Shown: one piece after another, positions 1-10,559 of the stretch
Numbering within the stretch: position 1 is the first letter of the stretch
How the letters are laid out: every line of letters starts with the position of its first letter
From: Saccharum officinarum
Taxonomy: Eukaryota > Streptophyta > Magnoliopsida > Poales > Poaceae
Assembly: GCA_020631735.1 (NCBI GenBank)
Contig: CM036168.1
Span: 94,530,932 to 94,594,931 of the forward strand
Length of the DNA stretch: 64,000 nucleotides
Direction: 5' to 3'
Notes under the pieces: model-generated
The model's database searches: none
What the model was told of the DNA's origin: nothing
What the model saw: only the letters and a program-made list of their open reading frames with translations
Position numbers and translations under genes: made by a program

Positions 1-336
1 TTTATGGCCTCTATATAACATATGGGACGTAGATGCTCCATGCACAAGATTCATCATGGAATGCAAGACCATAAAAGTTTACTTCCGATTCGCCGACAAC
101 TGGATCGTATTATATTGCGAATACCATAATTATTTCATATGAAGTCCGATTGAGACCCATGAGTCCTTGGTGAAAAGCTTATTTGATGAGCTTTTAAATT
201 GAACTGGCCCTACCCAATAATATCACGTTGGCAATGCCTCTAAATAATTATGACATGTTGCCTGCTCTTCTTTATTAGGCGCTACGTCACCTTTTATCGG
301 GTCTTGGGCTCTATAATCACCTTTGGGACCTAAGTC
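1..336. other. Unassigned intergenic sequence
   Basis: I see no gene, repeat end or RNA gene in this AT-leaning stretch. It ends at the TAA target site of the MITE that follows. Confidence 0.4.
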
Positions 337-339
337 TAA

Positions 340-568
340 GGGCGTGTTTGGTTACGGTTTGTTAAAGTTTAACACTCATCACATCAATGTTCCCTCGAAT
401 GCATGGAGTACTAAATGTAGACTAATTGCATGCATGTCGGCACAGATTAGGAGTAATTTACGAGACGAATCTATTAAGCCTAATTAATCCAAAATTGAAA
501 CTTTTTGTCAAATAAGACGAAAGTGCTACAGTGTTTGTTAAACTTTAACACCCCAAACCAAACACCCC
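340..568. mobile_element. Tourist-like MITE (PIF/Harbinger type), complete
   Basis: The ends form imperfect terminal inverted repeats: GGGCGTGTTTGGTT at the left and the complement of GGGGTGTTTGGTT at the right. A 3-bp duplication TAA flanks it at 337-339 and 569-571. The 229-bp length, absence of coding capacity and TAA duplication are what Tourist MITEs show. The interior (AATCTATTAAGCCTAATTAA at about 468-487) is a motif common in grass MITEs. Mobilisation would need a transposase supplied from elsewhere. Confidence 0.8.
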
Positions 569-571
569 TAA

Positions 572-914
572 GACTCTTAAGTTAGAGTACGTCCTCACCA
601 GGTGGAGAATGCTAGGTCCGATACCCCCTTGGCCACCACCTAGTCCTTGGCCACTGTGGCCGTTCTTTTGTGTAGTTTGCCATCAGCACATGTAGATTTA
701 GGTTTTGCTTAGATTATTCTATCATATATATAGTAGTTTTATTTCCCCGTGTATCGGTATGTGGAACTCCATCCTGTGAGAATATGTGTATTTTTGTGTT
801 TTTGCTTGTGTTATCGATTCTCATGTGTATGGATAAGCCTTGTTGTGGTGTGCGGTTGATAACCAATAAAGTTGTGATGTAGCGTTTGCGAGTATACAAA
901 TCATTCTTAATTAG
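572..914. other. Unassigned intergenic sequence
   Basis: No recognisable gene or repeat terminus. Short open frames here have no family resemblance. Confidence 0.35.
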
Positions 915-965
915 AAAGCCTTAGATTGTCAACGTCGAGAAGCCTTAGATTGTCAACATCGAGGT
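913..965. repeat. Two-copy tandem duplication, unit about 26 bp
   Basis: The phrase GCCTTAGATTGTCAAC occurs twice in direct succession with the following TCGAG also repeated (one base differs, CGTCG versus CATCG). It looks like a simple local duplication. Confidence 0.75.
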
Positions 966-1208
966 ATCCACAAATCAACTTAGCAGCATTGCCTTTTTAG
1001 TAGATTGGGACACTCATTTTTCTCATCGGATGGATTAATGGGTGGACAAATTTAGAGTCTACTTGTCAACTAATAAGTTCACTACTTGGCAAGAAGAAAC
1101 TAAAGTAGATTAATAGCAACTAGTTCATGTATCCAAACAACGTAGGAGTCACATAACTGTTAGTCTCCTAACAATTAGTTCTGTAATATAGACTGACAAC
1201 TAGTCTTA

Positions 1209-1340
1209 GGGTCTGTTTGGATCCTATTCTCTAAACTTTAGAGCTCTAAAAACTTTAGAGCACTTTAACTCAATTTTGAGATCTAAAGCTATAATGTGAT
1301 GTGAGCTAAAGTTAAGAGCTAACTTTAGATCACCTATTTA
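1209..1340. mobile_element. Left part of a Tourist-like MITE, interrupted
   Basis: TTA at 1206-1208 is followed by GGGTCTGTTTGGATCC, a typical Tourist terminus, and then by ACTTTAGA-rich internal sequence with small inverted repeats. A second MITE is inserted after 1340. The same style of sequence (GACTTTAGATCTAATAAAG) resumes at 1589, so the outer element continues to about 1660. I could not find its right terminus. Confidence 0.55.
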
Positions 1341-1585
1341 GAGCAAGTATAATAGTATGTTGTATGCCGGCTGAATGCTGAGGTGGAGGAGAGAGGAGAG
1401 GAGAGAGAAGAGAAGCGGACTGTAAGCCCACAACCGGCTTAGATACAAGAACCGAGAAACTCTGTGAGAGAGACAAGTGGGGCATGTATTAATAGTGAAG
1501 AGTTAACTGTTATATGGATGAGCTGAGAGAAGGCTGTAAAGATCCTCACAGCCAGCCTACCGGCTGTGTATTATTAGCCTTGCTC
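1341..1585. mobile_element. Nested MITE with TTA duplication, complete
   Basis: The ends are GAGCAAGTATAATAG at the left and the complement of GAGCAAGGCTAATAATA at the right. A perfect 3-bp duplication TTA lies at 1338-1340 and 1586-1588. The element is 245 bp with no coding capacity and a purine-rich GGAGAGAGGAGAG interior. Length and TTA duplication fit PIF/Harbinger MITEs. It sits inside the older Tourist-like element, so it is the younger of the two. Confidence 0.8.
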
Positions 1586-1588
1586 TTA

Positions 1589-1863
1589 GAGACTTTAGAT
1601 CTAATAAAGTCTAGAGGAGGAGATTTAAGCGGGTCCCTAGGTAATAAAAAGGCCTTAAACGGTGGGTCTACTGCACTGATCATTGTAGAGTGCCTAGCAT
1701 AGCCAGAGGACAAGTGGTTATAGAATCATACAGTAGTGTAGATGGAACAGTTCAAATGTATTGGTAGCACAAATTCTCAGTGGAATGCATCATGACTTTC
1801 ACCCCAGTAATTTGGAAACGGTAGCAAAAATAATTCCGTTCCAGAATTGTAGGATGCACGGCT
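1589..1863. other. Remnant of the outer MITE, then unassigned sequence
   Basis: The first 70 bases or so look like a continuation of the interrupted outer MITE. The rest shows nothing I can name. Confidence 0.3.
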
Positions 1864-1884
1864 AGAGAGAGAGAGAGAGAGAGA
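1864..1884. repeat. (AG)n microsatellite
   Basis: About ten uninterrupted AG units. Confidence 0.9.
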
Positions 1885-2980
1885 CCTGCTGCATGCGTGG
1901 CAAACAGAGCTGAGGGCGATGTGGTCTCTGCGCCGGGCCGGGCACGGGCAGACCATCAGCAGGCGGCCCTGGCAAGGGACATGCCCGCCTTGCTCCAACA
2001 CGTATTTATACACGACCCAGCAGCTCTCTGTCACTGTGCGTACGGCGACCGGTGCACGGTGGCTTCTGTTGGTCTGCCACAACTATGGAGGCAGGAGGCC
2101 GGGACGACGTCGAGGCAGGGAACGGGCGGGCGCATGCAGTTAGGATAGGCGCCGCCCGCGCGCGTGGGGGAAAGGGGAAACCGGCCGGAAGTCTTACACC
2201 AGTATTAGGCCCCCTGATCCGATCAGAATCAGACGCCGCGCGCCGCTAGCAGCAGCCGGCCGGTGCAACAGGCGCCGTCGTCAGACAAGTTGGGCGTGGA
2301 AAGGGCCGGGTCTGCCGAGGCCGAGCATCGCGCGAAGGCCAGAGGGGGCTCCGTGTTGGCCGGCTGCTACCAAGCTCCGAGGTCCTAGCTCGGGAGTCGC
2401 GCCGTGCGGGAAACGGGGGGAGGACGGCCCCGCGCACGCTGGCCTGCCCGCCGGGGAGCCGACCTGCTTCCTTAAGGAAATTAAAGGCTCGGCGCGTGGC
2501 GGGGCCGCCCGATGCGTGCATTGCATGCCTAGGAGTACTTGGGAGGCACTGCTACTGCTACGTTGGGACTTGCATCTGGGAGTCGTGGATCGGGTCGGGT
2601 GCTGCTCCCAGCTCGCTCTACCAGTCAAGCAGGCGCTCTCGCTCATGGAACATCGAACGACGACTCCCTCCCGCAGCTGCGTCCCCGTCCCGGCGTCCCG
2701 CTGCCACGCACGTTTCGGTCGGGATGGCCGACCGGCCAACATGCACCGTGGCGGCCTGGCGGCGAGCGTGCAGGATTTACGTAACGCACGGCACGCCGAT
2801 CGGTACGTCACCGGGCCGCTGGGGACGTTAATTTGGCCTGGCGGTACACCACGAGAGGCGTACCCCTGCTGCCGCCGGCGGCAGTCTTGCCGTCGCCATT
2901 GGCCGCTGAACTGAAAAGGTGGGCGGGCGGCCGGGGCGGGCGCGGTACGTGAAAAGGGGAGGGCAGCCAGCAGCCGCCCG
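1885..2980. other. GC-rich unassigned segment
   Basis: Base composition rises sharply to GC-rich with many CpG. Several overlapping open frames on both strands read through, as expected by chance at this composition, and none has recognisable protein sequence. A TATTTATA string lies near 2003. This could be a degraded promoter or 5' region of a lost gene, but the sequence does not prove it. Confidence 0.3.
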
Positions 2981-3010
2981 GACTGGGACTGGGACTGGGA
3001 CTGGGACTGG
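2981..3010. repeat. (GGGACT)n minisatellite, about 5 copies
   Basis: Perfect direct 6-bp repeats GACTGG/GGGACT run across the line. Confidence 0.9.
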
Positions 3011-3515
3011 CAGTGGTAGTTATTGGGCCATGAGACTACCTACACTCACTCATGGACCTCTATATTCGTCCTCTATACGTCCTAGTCAGCAAGATTCTCT
3101 TCTCTATACTTAAATCTTCCGCACCCATCCATCCTCTGTATCATCCTCTATCCACTGTGGGACCCATTTGTCACTTTATCTAAATATATCCATGTGTGAT
3201 CTAGTTTTGAAGGATTTATTGAGACGAATTTAATGGTGCAATTGAAATTTAATTTGGAATTTTGGTTTGTGAGTTATATAATTTTTTCCTTTGTTTAGCT
3301 AGGGGTGCCAATATAGAGTGAGAGAAAGAATAGAGTATCATTTTAGAGTACCCAGTGCAATAGTTTTTACTCTATATTCGTACTCTAAAGCTCGTTTTAG
3401 AGTAGCAAATGCGGCTAGTCTTACGACGGAACGACGGGTGATTGTGGCCGGTACTGCTCCGCGGACGTTGGGTGCAGTGGAGCGCAGCGCATGCAAGCGC
3501 AGCGTCAGCCAGCGC
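3011..3515. other. Unassigned sequence, possible MITE remnant
   Basis: AT-rich sequence with recurring TCTATA, TATTCGT and TTTTAGAGTA strings, suggestive of an old MITE. No terminus or duplication can be fixed. Confidence 0.25.
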
Positions 3516-3614
3516 GGGCGCCACCGCCAGGGCCACGGCCGCGGCGCGGCGGGGAGTAGATTTAAAATCCGGGGCACGGAATTTCAGGGCGCCACCGCCA
3601 GGGCCACGGCCGCG
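3516..3614. repeat. Direct repeat pair in GC-rich DNA
   Basis: A 25-28-bp string containing GCGCCACCGCCAGGGCCACG occurs at about 3516 and again at about 3587, 71 bp apart. The intervening segment includes AGTAGATTTAAAATCC. Confidence 0.7.
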
Positions 3615-3751
3615 CTGCCTGCACGGCCACGGCCACGGCCGGCCAGCCATGAGCCATCAGTCTCGAGACAATCGGCGCGGCGCGGCGAGGTTTGCAGTGC
3701 AGCCGATGACAGAGTGAGCAGTGTACGTCCCTGTAGTTTGTGGCAAACTAT

Positions 3752-3880
3752 GGAGCCGTTCGGCTGGAATTATAAGCCGGTTGAAAAACACTGTTGGATG
3801 ATTTTTTGTGAGAGAAAAATACTGTTCCGGCTGAAAAAACAAGCTGAATAAGACGGATTATAAGCCAGATGAACAGGGCC
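3752..3880. mobile_element. Short MITE-like element
   Basis: The left end GGAGCCGTTCGGCTGG and the complement of the right end GGCCCTGTTCATCTGG form imperfect inverted repeats. The interior has TTATAAGCC and its complement, with AAAAACACTGTT and AAAATACTGTT strings. This sequence type is abundant in grasses. Size is about 130 bp. I see no clean target duplication. Confidence 0.6.
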
Positions 3881-4260
3881 TAGGTTCGTACTCGTCCTAG
3901 CTCGTCACCTCACCAGGATCGCTCGTCGCTCCATCGACATCATCGATCGTGCCAACCACCAGCAGGGAGAGAGTTGCCGGTCGCCCAGCTCACAGCAACC
4001 ACAGTCCTGCGTAGCAGGATTTAAGCGTATGTAGGCCCCAGCGTTGCCCATGCGAAACCTGTAGAGGGAAGCAAGGAAGCTGGCCGGGCCGCTAGCTGCG
4101 TGCCCACCCATCCACTGCTCTTCAAGTCTTGACCGAACATGCTGCGTGCATCCGGCGGCCTTCGCGGAAACGCGCGCTGACCGTGCACGCCCGGCGTGCG
4201 CGCGGGCGCGGCCGGGCCACAGCAGCCATCGTCCATGGACCACACACATACTACTACACT
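3881..4260. other. Unassigned sequence
   Basis: GC-rich stretch without a recognisable gene. Open frames on both strands look like composition artefacts. Confidence 0.3.
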
Positions 4261-4524
4261 CGCCCTTGTTTAGTTCCCCAATTCTCCCCAAATTCCACTA
4301 TGCAAAAAGAAGATTCCCCGTCATATCAAAATATCGGCAAATGCATGGAGTACTAAATGTTGATAAAATAAAAAACTAATTGCACAGTTTTGTTGTACTT
4401 TGCGAGACGAACATTTTAAGCCTAGTTAGTTAAAATTTGGATAATTTTTACCAAATACAAACGAAATGCTACAGGAATTCTGATACAGTGTTTTTCTTCC
4501 CAATTCTCTCATCTAAACGAGGCC
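4261..4524. mobile_element. Tourist/Harbinger-like MITE
   Basis: The left end CGCCCTTGTTTAGTTCCC and the complement of the right end GGGCCTCGTTTAGATG are imperfect inverted repeats. The interior carries GCGAGACGAACATTTTAAGC, a variant of the motif seen in the 340-568 element. Size is about 264 bp. The target duplication is not clear. Confidence 0.65.
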
Positions 4525-4624
4525 CTAGTACATGCATACAAAAACAGTCGTCGCAGCTAGGGCTAGGGGTGTAGCTGCTTTCCCAGCGCGCGGCAGAGCC
4601 GGCAGGGTCCCCGCCGGCCACTGG

Positions 4625-5596
4625 GGGCGTGTTTGCTGGAGGGCCTCGGGGGTGGCCCGAGCTCTCGAGCTGCAGCGCCCGTGTTTGGTATACCTGGACC
4701 TGGCTCAACCTCGAAGTTCGTTGCCCACGAGATCTAAATTAGCACCTTGGGCAAGGCCTCAGAAAAACGATAACCCCCACCGTTTTTCCAGAGCCCGGCT
4801 CCTTCGAGCTCGGTGAGCTCCGTGCGGCTGATGGAGTCACCTCCCGAATCCCCCACCGCCCCAGTCTCTCACCCACCTCCTTCTTCCCTGTCGTGCCTCC
4901 GTTTCTTCTTGCCCGACGCCGCAAGAGCCGGCCACCGAAGTCGCGCAAGAGGCTGGCGCGAGCTCCACGGGGCATCTCCGTCGCGGCCCACCTGGCGCGC
5001 AGCCATGTCCGCCTCACCGGCGCGCGGCGAGCGGTCTCCGACGAACAGCCCTTCCAGCTCCGCCTCCACCGCGTCCGGGAGCCGGAGCACGAGCCTGACG
5101 CCATCGAGGTGGAGCCTACCTCCAGGACTCCTCGCCGTCGACGGCTCTTCGCGGACGCGGACGCGGGCCTCCTCGCCGTCCAGGTGGACGTGGACGCGGA
5201 CGCGGATACGGGCCTCCTCGCCGACGAGGTGCACGCAGACGCCGACGAGGTGCACGCGGACGCCCTCGTGGTGGACGCGGACGCGAACCTCCTCGCCGTC
5301 AACGCGCGTGCGATGGCCTCGAGCTCGGCGGTGGCCATGGCCACGGCGTGGAGTACGCCACTTGGGTGCTCAATGAAATGCCAACAGGGATAGAAAAGTT
5401 GCGGTGTGGTGGTAAACCTACCCATTGCCTTGTGCAGAGTAACCCTAGCTACATGAGCCAGAAACCAAACAACATCTCAATTGAACCGAGCTTGTTTGAG
5501 CCGTGAAATAAACATGTGACATTACACCATAGCAGCCGTGGGCCACAGCCAGCCCAGCCAGCCAGGCTGGGCAGGAGCACTCTCCCAAACACGCCC
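4625..5596. mobile_element. TIR element with GC-rich cargo (Pack-type candidate)
   Basis: The left terminus GGGCGTGTTTGCTGGAG and the complement of the right terminus, GGGCGTGTTTGGGAGAG, form inverted repeats. The 3 bp TGG flank the element at 4622-4624 and 5597-5599. Subterminal similarity (GTGTTTGG, then CTGGCTCA on both arms) extends it. At 972 bp it is longer than a Tourist MITE. Its core (4800-5380) is very GC-rich and reads as an open frame on plus from about 4893 rich in Asp-Ala and Val-Asp-Ala, and also open on minus. The core may be a captured host-gene fragment, but I do not recognise the source. No transposase is encoded. Confidence 0.5.
5130..5305. repeat. Degenerate GACGCGGACG minisatellite in the TIR element core
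   Basis: Repeated GTGGACGCGGACGC and CTCCTCGCCGWCGAGGTGCA units recur with variation. On plus they would read Asp-Ala-Asp-Ala and Leu-Leu-Ala-Val/Asp-Glu-Val repeats. Confidence 0.6.
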
Positions 5597-5599
5597 TGG

Positions 5600-6235
5600 G
5601 GAACCCGGCCGAAGAACACAGATCGATAGATAGGAGTATCATTCCGGGCCATGCATCTATCTCTTGCTACACACCTTCACGTATCGTACATGCAATGACA
5701 CAGTCATCCTACAGATGTGTAAGCGAGTAATAGTGAACATTGTCAAGGGAGCTGTTGTGTGTATATACTGGAGTAGGAGTATGTCCTACTGCATCCACAA
5801 GCTAAAGCAGGAAAGGTGTATATATGCCGCCATCGAACAGCGCCTGCAGCTTGCAGATTCGATGGTCCCCGGCCGGCGACTGAAAATTTTGTGGATCCAT
5901 ATGCATCTAGTACAGGATAACAGGAACCTCGTCGTTGAGTTTGTCACTCTTTAAGGCCATGCATGAATGTTTTTTTTTATCACTGCAAAGTCGTGGCGTT
6001 GTTCCTTTCTTTTGCTTTTGCGCCGCATAGGTACATTAACCACAGGAAAAATTTTCTATTTCACCTACACGGCCGGAGTAGACCGCACGTTCAGGTTTAA
6101 TCCCTAATATAAGACTGGGATTGAATAACCACCCCCACCGTTTCTTTTCTTTTCTTTCAGGTTCAGAATATATGAAATTGACTACTGTCCTTTTTTTAAG
6201 GACTCAAACTGCAAGTTGTAGTAATCTGAACAAAA
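5600..6235. other. Unassigned intergenic sequence
   Basis: AT-leaning, with a T8 run near 5970. I see no gene or repeat terminus. Confidence 0.35.
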
Positions 6236-6480
6236 GTGCTGCAGTACAATGATACATTTGTAAGCACAGGCAAACGATTTTTAAGCGCAGGCTAAATCGA
6301 TTTTGTGACTCTGACTGTAGACATGATGCATTTGTAGGAACAGTTTTGAATCTATTTTTAAAGGCGGTTTTACTAAGTCAACCGTCCATAAAAATTGATT
6401 TTTAATTGCTCCTAAAAATATTTTCAAAAATAAAATATAAAAAATGCAAAAATAGAAAAATTTATACCATGCTCGCGATT
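6236..6480. mobile_element. Relic resembling CACTA subterminal repeats
   Basis: Strings such as AAAGGCGGTTTTACTAAGTC followed by AACCGTCC, with AAATTGATTTTTA spacers, resemble the palindromic GGCGGTT...AACCGCC subterminal repeats at 57.4-57.7 kb. No CACTA terminus is visible next to it, so it is called only as a relic. Confidence 0.35.
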
Positions 6481-6639
6481 GCCGCATGGTCGTACACTCG
6501 CACATTGCAAAGCCCTAAACAATATAAAATTAAAAAGATTGTAACTATAAAACTTAAGATATAGTTGAGCTTTTATAAGTTTTGATATAAAGTTTGTTTC
6601 CATCTAGAAACTCAAGGGTGATGACAAGGGTATGAAGCA

Positions 6640-9600
6640 TGATTTCTCAACGAATTTGTGTACCCAGTGCCGTGGCATCCCCCAATGCGGCCAGAACCTG
6701 GCTTCATCAGATTTCTAAGTTATCTTCTCCCCTCCCCCTGTTTTCCCCAGTTGATTTGTTCGATTCTGCTTATCTGATTTTGAGTGGGGTGGTTCCAGTC
6801 GAGGGACCTTGCACTCACAGAACATCTGGTGCCTCGAGTAGCAAGGTCGTGAGCGTGGCAAATCACGCTTTGAATGTGGCACAGAGGAAGGCGAAGGAGG
6901 ACATGAAGCAGAGGAAGTTTGAAAGGCAGGCAAGGCGAGATCGAGGCAAAGGCGTCTGAGATACCGACGAGGAGGAGGAGAAGGAAGATAGGGAAGTCGA
7001 AGACGATGATGGTGGCATCGCCTGGGATGCCCTTGTAGAGGAGGATGGGACGGTGGGCGGTGGCTCTTCCCAGCAGCGGGCGAGCGAGGCAGTGGACCTG
7101 ACCCAAGGGGCGCCGGGGACCTCCTCCCATTATGTGGGGGAGGACACGTCTCAGGGACCAACGGAGACGGGACACACTACTAGCCCTCCAGGAGCCGATG
7201 GGGATAGGGCGCCTCATCGACGTGTCTTTGGGACTCCGACAAGATGGGGCAGGGGTCGGACGGGTTGATGAGATACAGGCCCGATCTTCCGAGAGGTAGC
7301 CGGTAAGTTCGATTTGTGGAGATCTCGACGTTGGCGATCCGGCTTCAAATCAGACACAATTCGAACCCTGCAACCATTACACCACTGCTCCGTTGGTTAT
7401 CAACCAAGCACAACTTGATTGACCTCGCCAAGAAGGCTTTTCCTGCAAGCAAATCGAAGAGCACAAGTAAGAAGGTAAAACACGCAATCTGAAATTGCAA
7501 ATATGAATGATGTGAATATCAATAGAGGGTTCAAGAACTCGGTTCCAAAGGACTAATCGACATAGTGGAGGAGATCAAGAACAGGGGCCCTGGATCAAGG
7601 TAAAATGATTTGTCACCACAGTTACAATGAACGATTCAGTTTCTCGATGGAAAACTAAACTCTAAACAAAACCCAATTGTCTAGCAGCGGCGGCGGCTGT
7701 CTTTATAGTCTAAGACTCGACCTAGGGTTGGAGACAGCCAGGGGTTGGGCACCCACAACTTGGGCTTAAGGCCCGACACGATACATGACCAAGTTGGCCC
7801 AAATAGGTGACGCAGCACCTTGTCATGGTCACACAGAATGATCCATGGACCTTCTGGAGCTGGGACCAGATCCAAAATGACAGCGTCGTCGTCCCCTTTC
7901 CAACGCATCCAAGAACGCCCCGTTTCGATGTTGTATGAGAGAGTTATGACCGAAATAGTGACGACGTGTCTGCTGAATCCGAGGGTGATGTGGCAGCTGA
8001 GTTGGGACGAATTGCAACTTGGGAAAGACCACAGCGTCGGTGTGTCCAGCGTGGCGATGTCCTCATCACGGGTCGTCCCCCAAATGTCTTCGCCACCCAG
8101 TGGTGTCGAGGTGAGCAGTAAACTCCTCTATTCCTTTGCTTTGGATAGATTCCACCGCGGGTTCATGTTTGTACTTCTTATAGTGCTGGCAGGTTTAGGA
8201 TCCTCCTAGCATTGGCGTCGAAGAAGCGCTTCGCCCTCTATTCGGCATGTTGACCGTCGGTCGGTGTTGTGACACCAATGGGACAGGTGCCATCAATAGC
8301 AACAGTGGAGTCCATAGGGGGACAGCAGGAGGTAGGCGTGTAGGGGGCGTCCATGATGGTCATGGGGCAACTAGCCACGATCGTGACGCTGGCGGCGACG
8401 GCGGCGCAGTTAGGCCCGTTGGTCGTGGGGGGCGGTGTAGATAGGGCATGCGTCTATGACACCTACGATAGGGGTGGCGTAGCCGTTCAAGACCAACCTA
8501 CTCAGGTGGGGGTGGAGACTCCTACGACGGACACGTCATAAGCTAGCGTGATCGGGATGCCACAGTAGGAGGCGACGCGGCTTGAGCCATCGACGGCGCA
8601 AGTGACGGTGTACGAGGCGGGGCAAATGGGAGGAGACGTTGTTAGGGCGAACTAGGTGGCTACAATGATGCAGCAGGGGTCCGCATCCATGCTGCCAATC
8701 TCTTCTGCCACCGAAGAGGCCGTCCCTAGGGAGAAGTCATCCCAAGACTTGACCCAAGCAAGCGGCAGTCCGGAGGCATTGGGTGGACCCCCGATCAAGT
8801 TGGCAGACCCATGAAACCCGAGGGCTACAATATTCACCCTCGATGATGCCATGAAGGGGTCAGAGTGGTGTGGCCTTCACGCGTCGATGGGAGGTGTGGC
8901 ACAGTTGCTCACCTGCGCGTTGAGCACGTTGAATGGAGCCGCCCCAACTGGCTAGGTATGAAGCGGTCATACTCTTTGTTTTGTGTTTGGGTATCTCTAA
9001 CCTGTGCCTTCCCTGCAGTCTCTTAAGGAGCGTAGCTAGGCAAAATCCTAGTTCCTCCTTCAGCATAAGGAGGCTTAGGACCACCAAACATGGAGGTGGC
9101 CGACCTTTGGACCCATGAGGTGGAGGCCCATCGGCACACTAACGAAGCCAAGCGGATGGCCTTGGAGCAGCGGGAGAGGTTGCCCAAGGATGATGAGAAG
9201 GCCGCGGTGATCAAGAAGGAGCAGGATGAGCTCCTTCAGAGAGATGCTGCGACTTGCCAGTGAATCCTTGAGCTCCTGGATGAGGTTCAAGAGAAAAGGG
9301 ACCGAAAGCTGGTGGCCAAGCAGAGGCTCGTGGCCTCGGAGGCAAAAGCACGCCAGGATGCCATTACAGTTGAGCGGCTATGCAAGGAGTGAGACGAGTC
9401 ACGCTAGACTAAACAGAGGCTCCGCACGGAGCATGGCACGGCTTGCACAGAGCATGACATGGCCTGCCACGAGCGCAACACCGCCTAGCAGAGGTTTAGC
9501 TCCCTTGAGGCCGAGCTCGAAAGGGAGAAGGCCCAGAAGCTAGATTCTGAGAATGCCTCTGGAGGGCTCATGGCAGACCTAGGCCAAGAGAAGGTGAAGA

Positions 9601-10001
9601 TGTTGTCCCTAGGTAAGGAGCTCGCTGAGGTGAGGAAGAACCTCGAGGTGGAGGCCAGTGAGCACGGCATGTTGTGTGCCACCATCAGGGTTGTCTGTGA
9701 TGACCTCGGAGTGGCGTATGCGGAGGGGACTAGCTTGCTGGTGGCTCATGTCGTTGACATCATGGTTAGGGTAGGCGCGGTTGAGAGGGACACCTTCCAT
9801 GCTGGCATCAACCGATCCTTCATGATTGCTCGCTCCCATTATGGGGAGACCATCAGCCTAGAGGTGATGAGCCTTGGATACGCGGCTGGCTACAACAAGA
9901 GGGAGATAGGGAAGCTAGGGGGTCAATGGTTCCTCTTTTCAGGACCTAGCAGGGAGGATATGAGGCATAGATCTCCAGCAGAGGGGTTAGTCAAGTTGTG
10001 A
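6640..10001 (+). pseudogene. Antisense Transposase_28-type gene of Gypsy #1, broken
   Basis: This is the counterpart of the intron-containing gene of Gypsy #2. Recognisable parts are a Lys/Arg/Glu-rich segment ending ERQARRDRGK (about 6840-6955), an acidic stretch DTDEEEEKEDREVEDDD after an in-frame stop at 6957-6959, and a C-terminal coiled-coil-like region (9020-9660) that leads into a HAGINRSFMIARSHYG motif near 9800. Intron-like gaps lie at 8111-8192 (GTGAGC...GGCAG) and 8956-9018 (GTATGA...CTGCAG). Both fall where Gypsy #2 has introns. In this copy the exon before 8956 ends in a stop. The N-terminal Transposase_28 domain is missing and an LTR fragment interrupts it. Molecular function is unknown. 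Confidence 0.65.
7315..8063 (-). mobile_element. LTR fragment inserted in the Gypsy #1 antisense gene
   Basis: The left edge begins TGTGGAGATCTCGACG, which on minus is an LTR end in CA. On minus there is a TATA-like GACTATAAAGAC (7701-7710) in a context typical of an LTR promoter. The flanking gene resumes near 8060. I cannot fix the right boundary or a target duplication, so this may be a truncated solo LTR. Confidence 0.45.
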
Positions 10002-10559
10002 TGATGAGATCGGGCCGTAGTGCCCTAAAAACTTGTAAAGAAACAAGTATTTTACTTTTGTCGTAGTTTGTTCGGTCGAACTTTTATCATTTAAACGGTT
10101 GCCTTAGTCGAATTAAGGTTGTTAGCGTTTTCATGGGGAATTTGATGTGTTCTGACCCCTTTTTAACGCTCATGGTGCGGGCAAAAAATCCTGATCACGT
10201 GGGTGTGCAAAGTCACCGTATCCGCAAGGGCGTAGGTTTTTTGCAGTCCGACCCGCTTTACTCGGTATTTTGATTCCACGACCCTTGCTTTTAGATCTTC
10301 TCGTAAAAAGGAGGGACGAATGCAAAAAAAATTCTTGTGTATAAGTATTCCCCAATCAGCCCCCGAGTGAGGTTCAGCCCCTGGCCGTCGTAGGGGTCGG
10401 GCATCACTAGAAACCGAGGAAATGATAGTGTAACAGACATGGGAAAGCACCTTTTATTTTAGAAACATGCTTTTGCATAAATATGCGAACAAATTAGAAA
10501 AAATCTAAGGGTAGAAATGACATAGCTGCTCAATATTCCAGGCGTTGGCAAAGACTTGG
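10002..10559. other. Spacer between the antisense gene and pol of Gypsy #1
   Basis: Non-coding, equivalent to 47143-47830 in Gypsy #2. It would hold the 3' ends of two convergent transcripts. I see no conserved motif. Confidence 0.4.

Noticed and set aside
2246..2914. Overlapping open frames in GC-rich DNA near the left end as genes
   Set aside because: All are short, overlap on both strands and lack family resemblance. The openness is explained by low stop-codon frequency at high GC.
7357..7371. tRNA-like B box (GGGTTCGAATTG on minus), possible SINE or tRNA gene
   Set aside because: There is no matching A box at the right spacing, no cloverleaf and no poly-A or T terminator. It lies within an LTR-like fragment.
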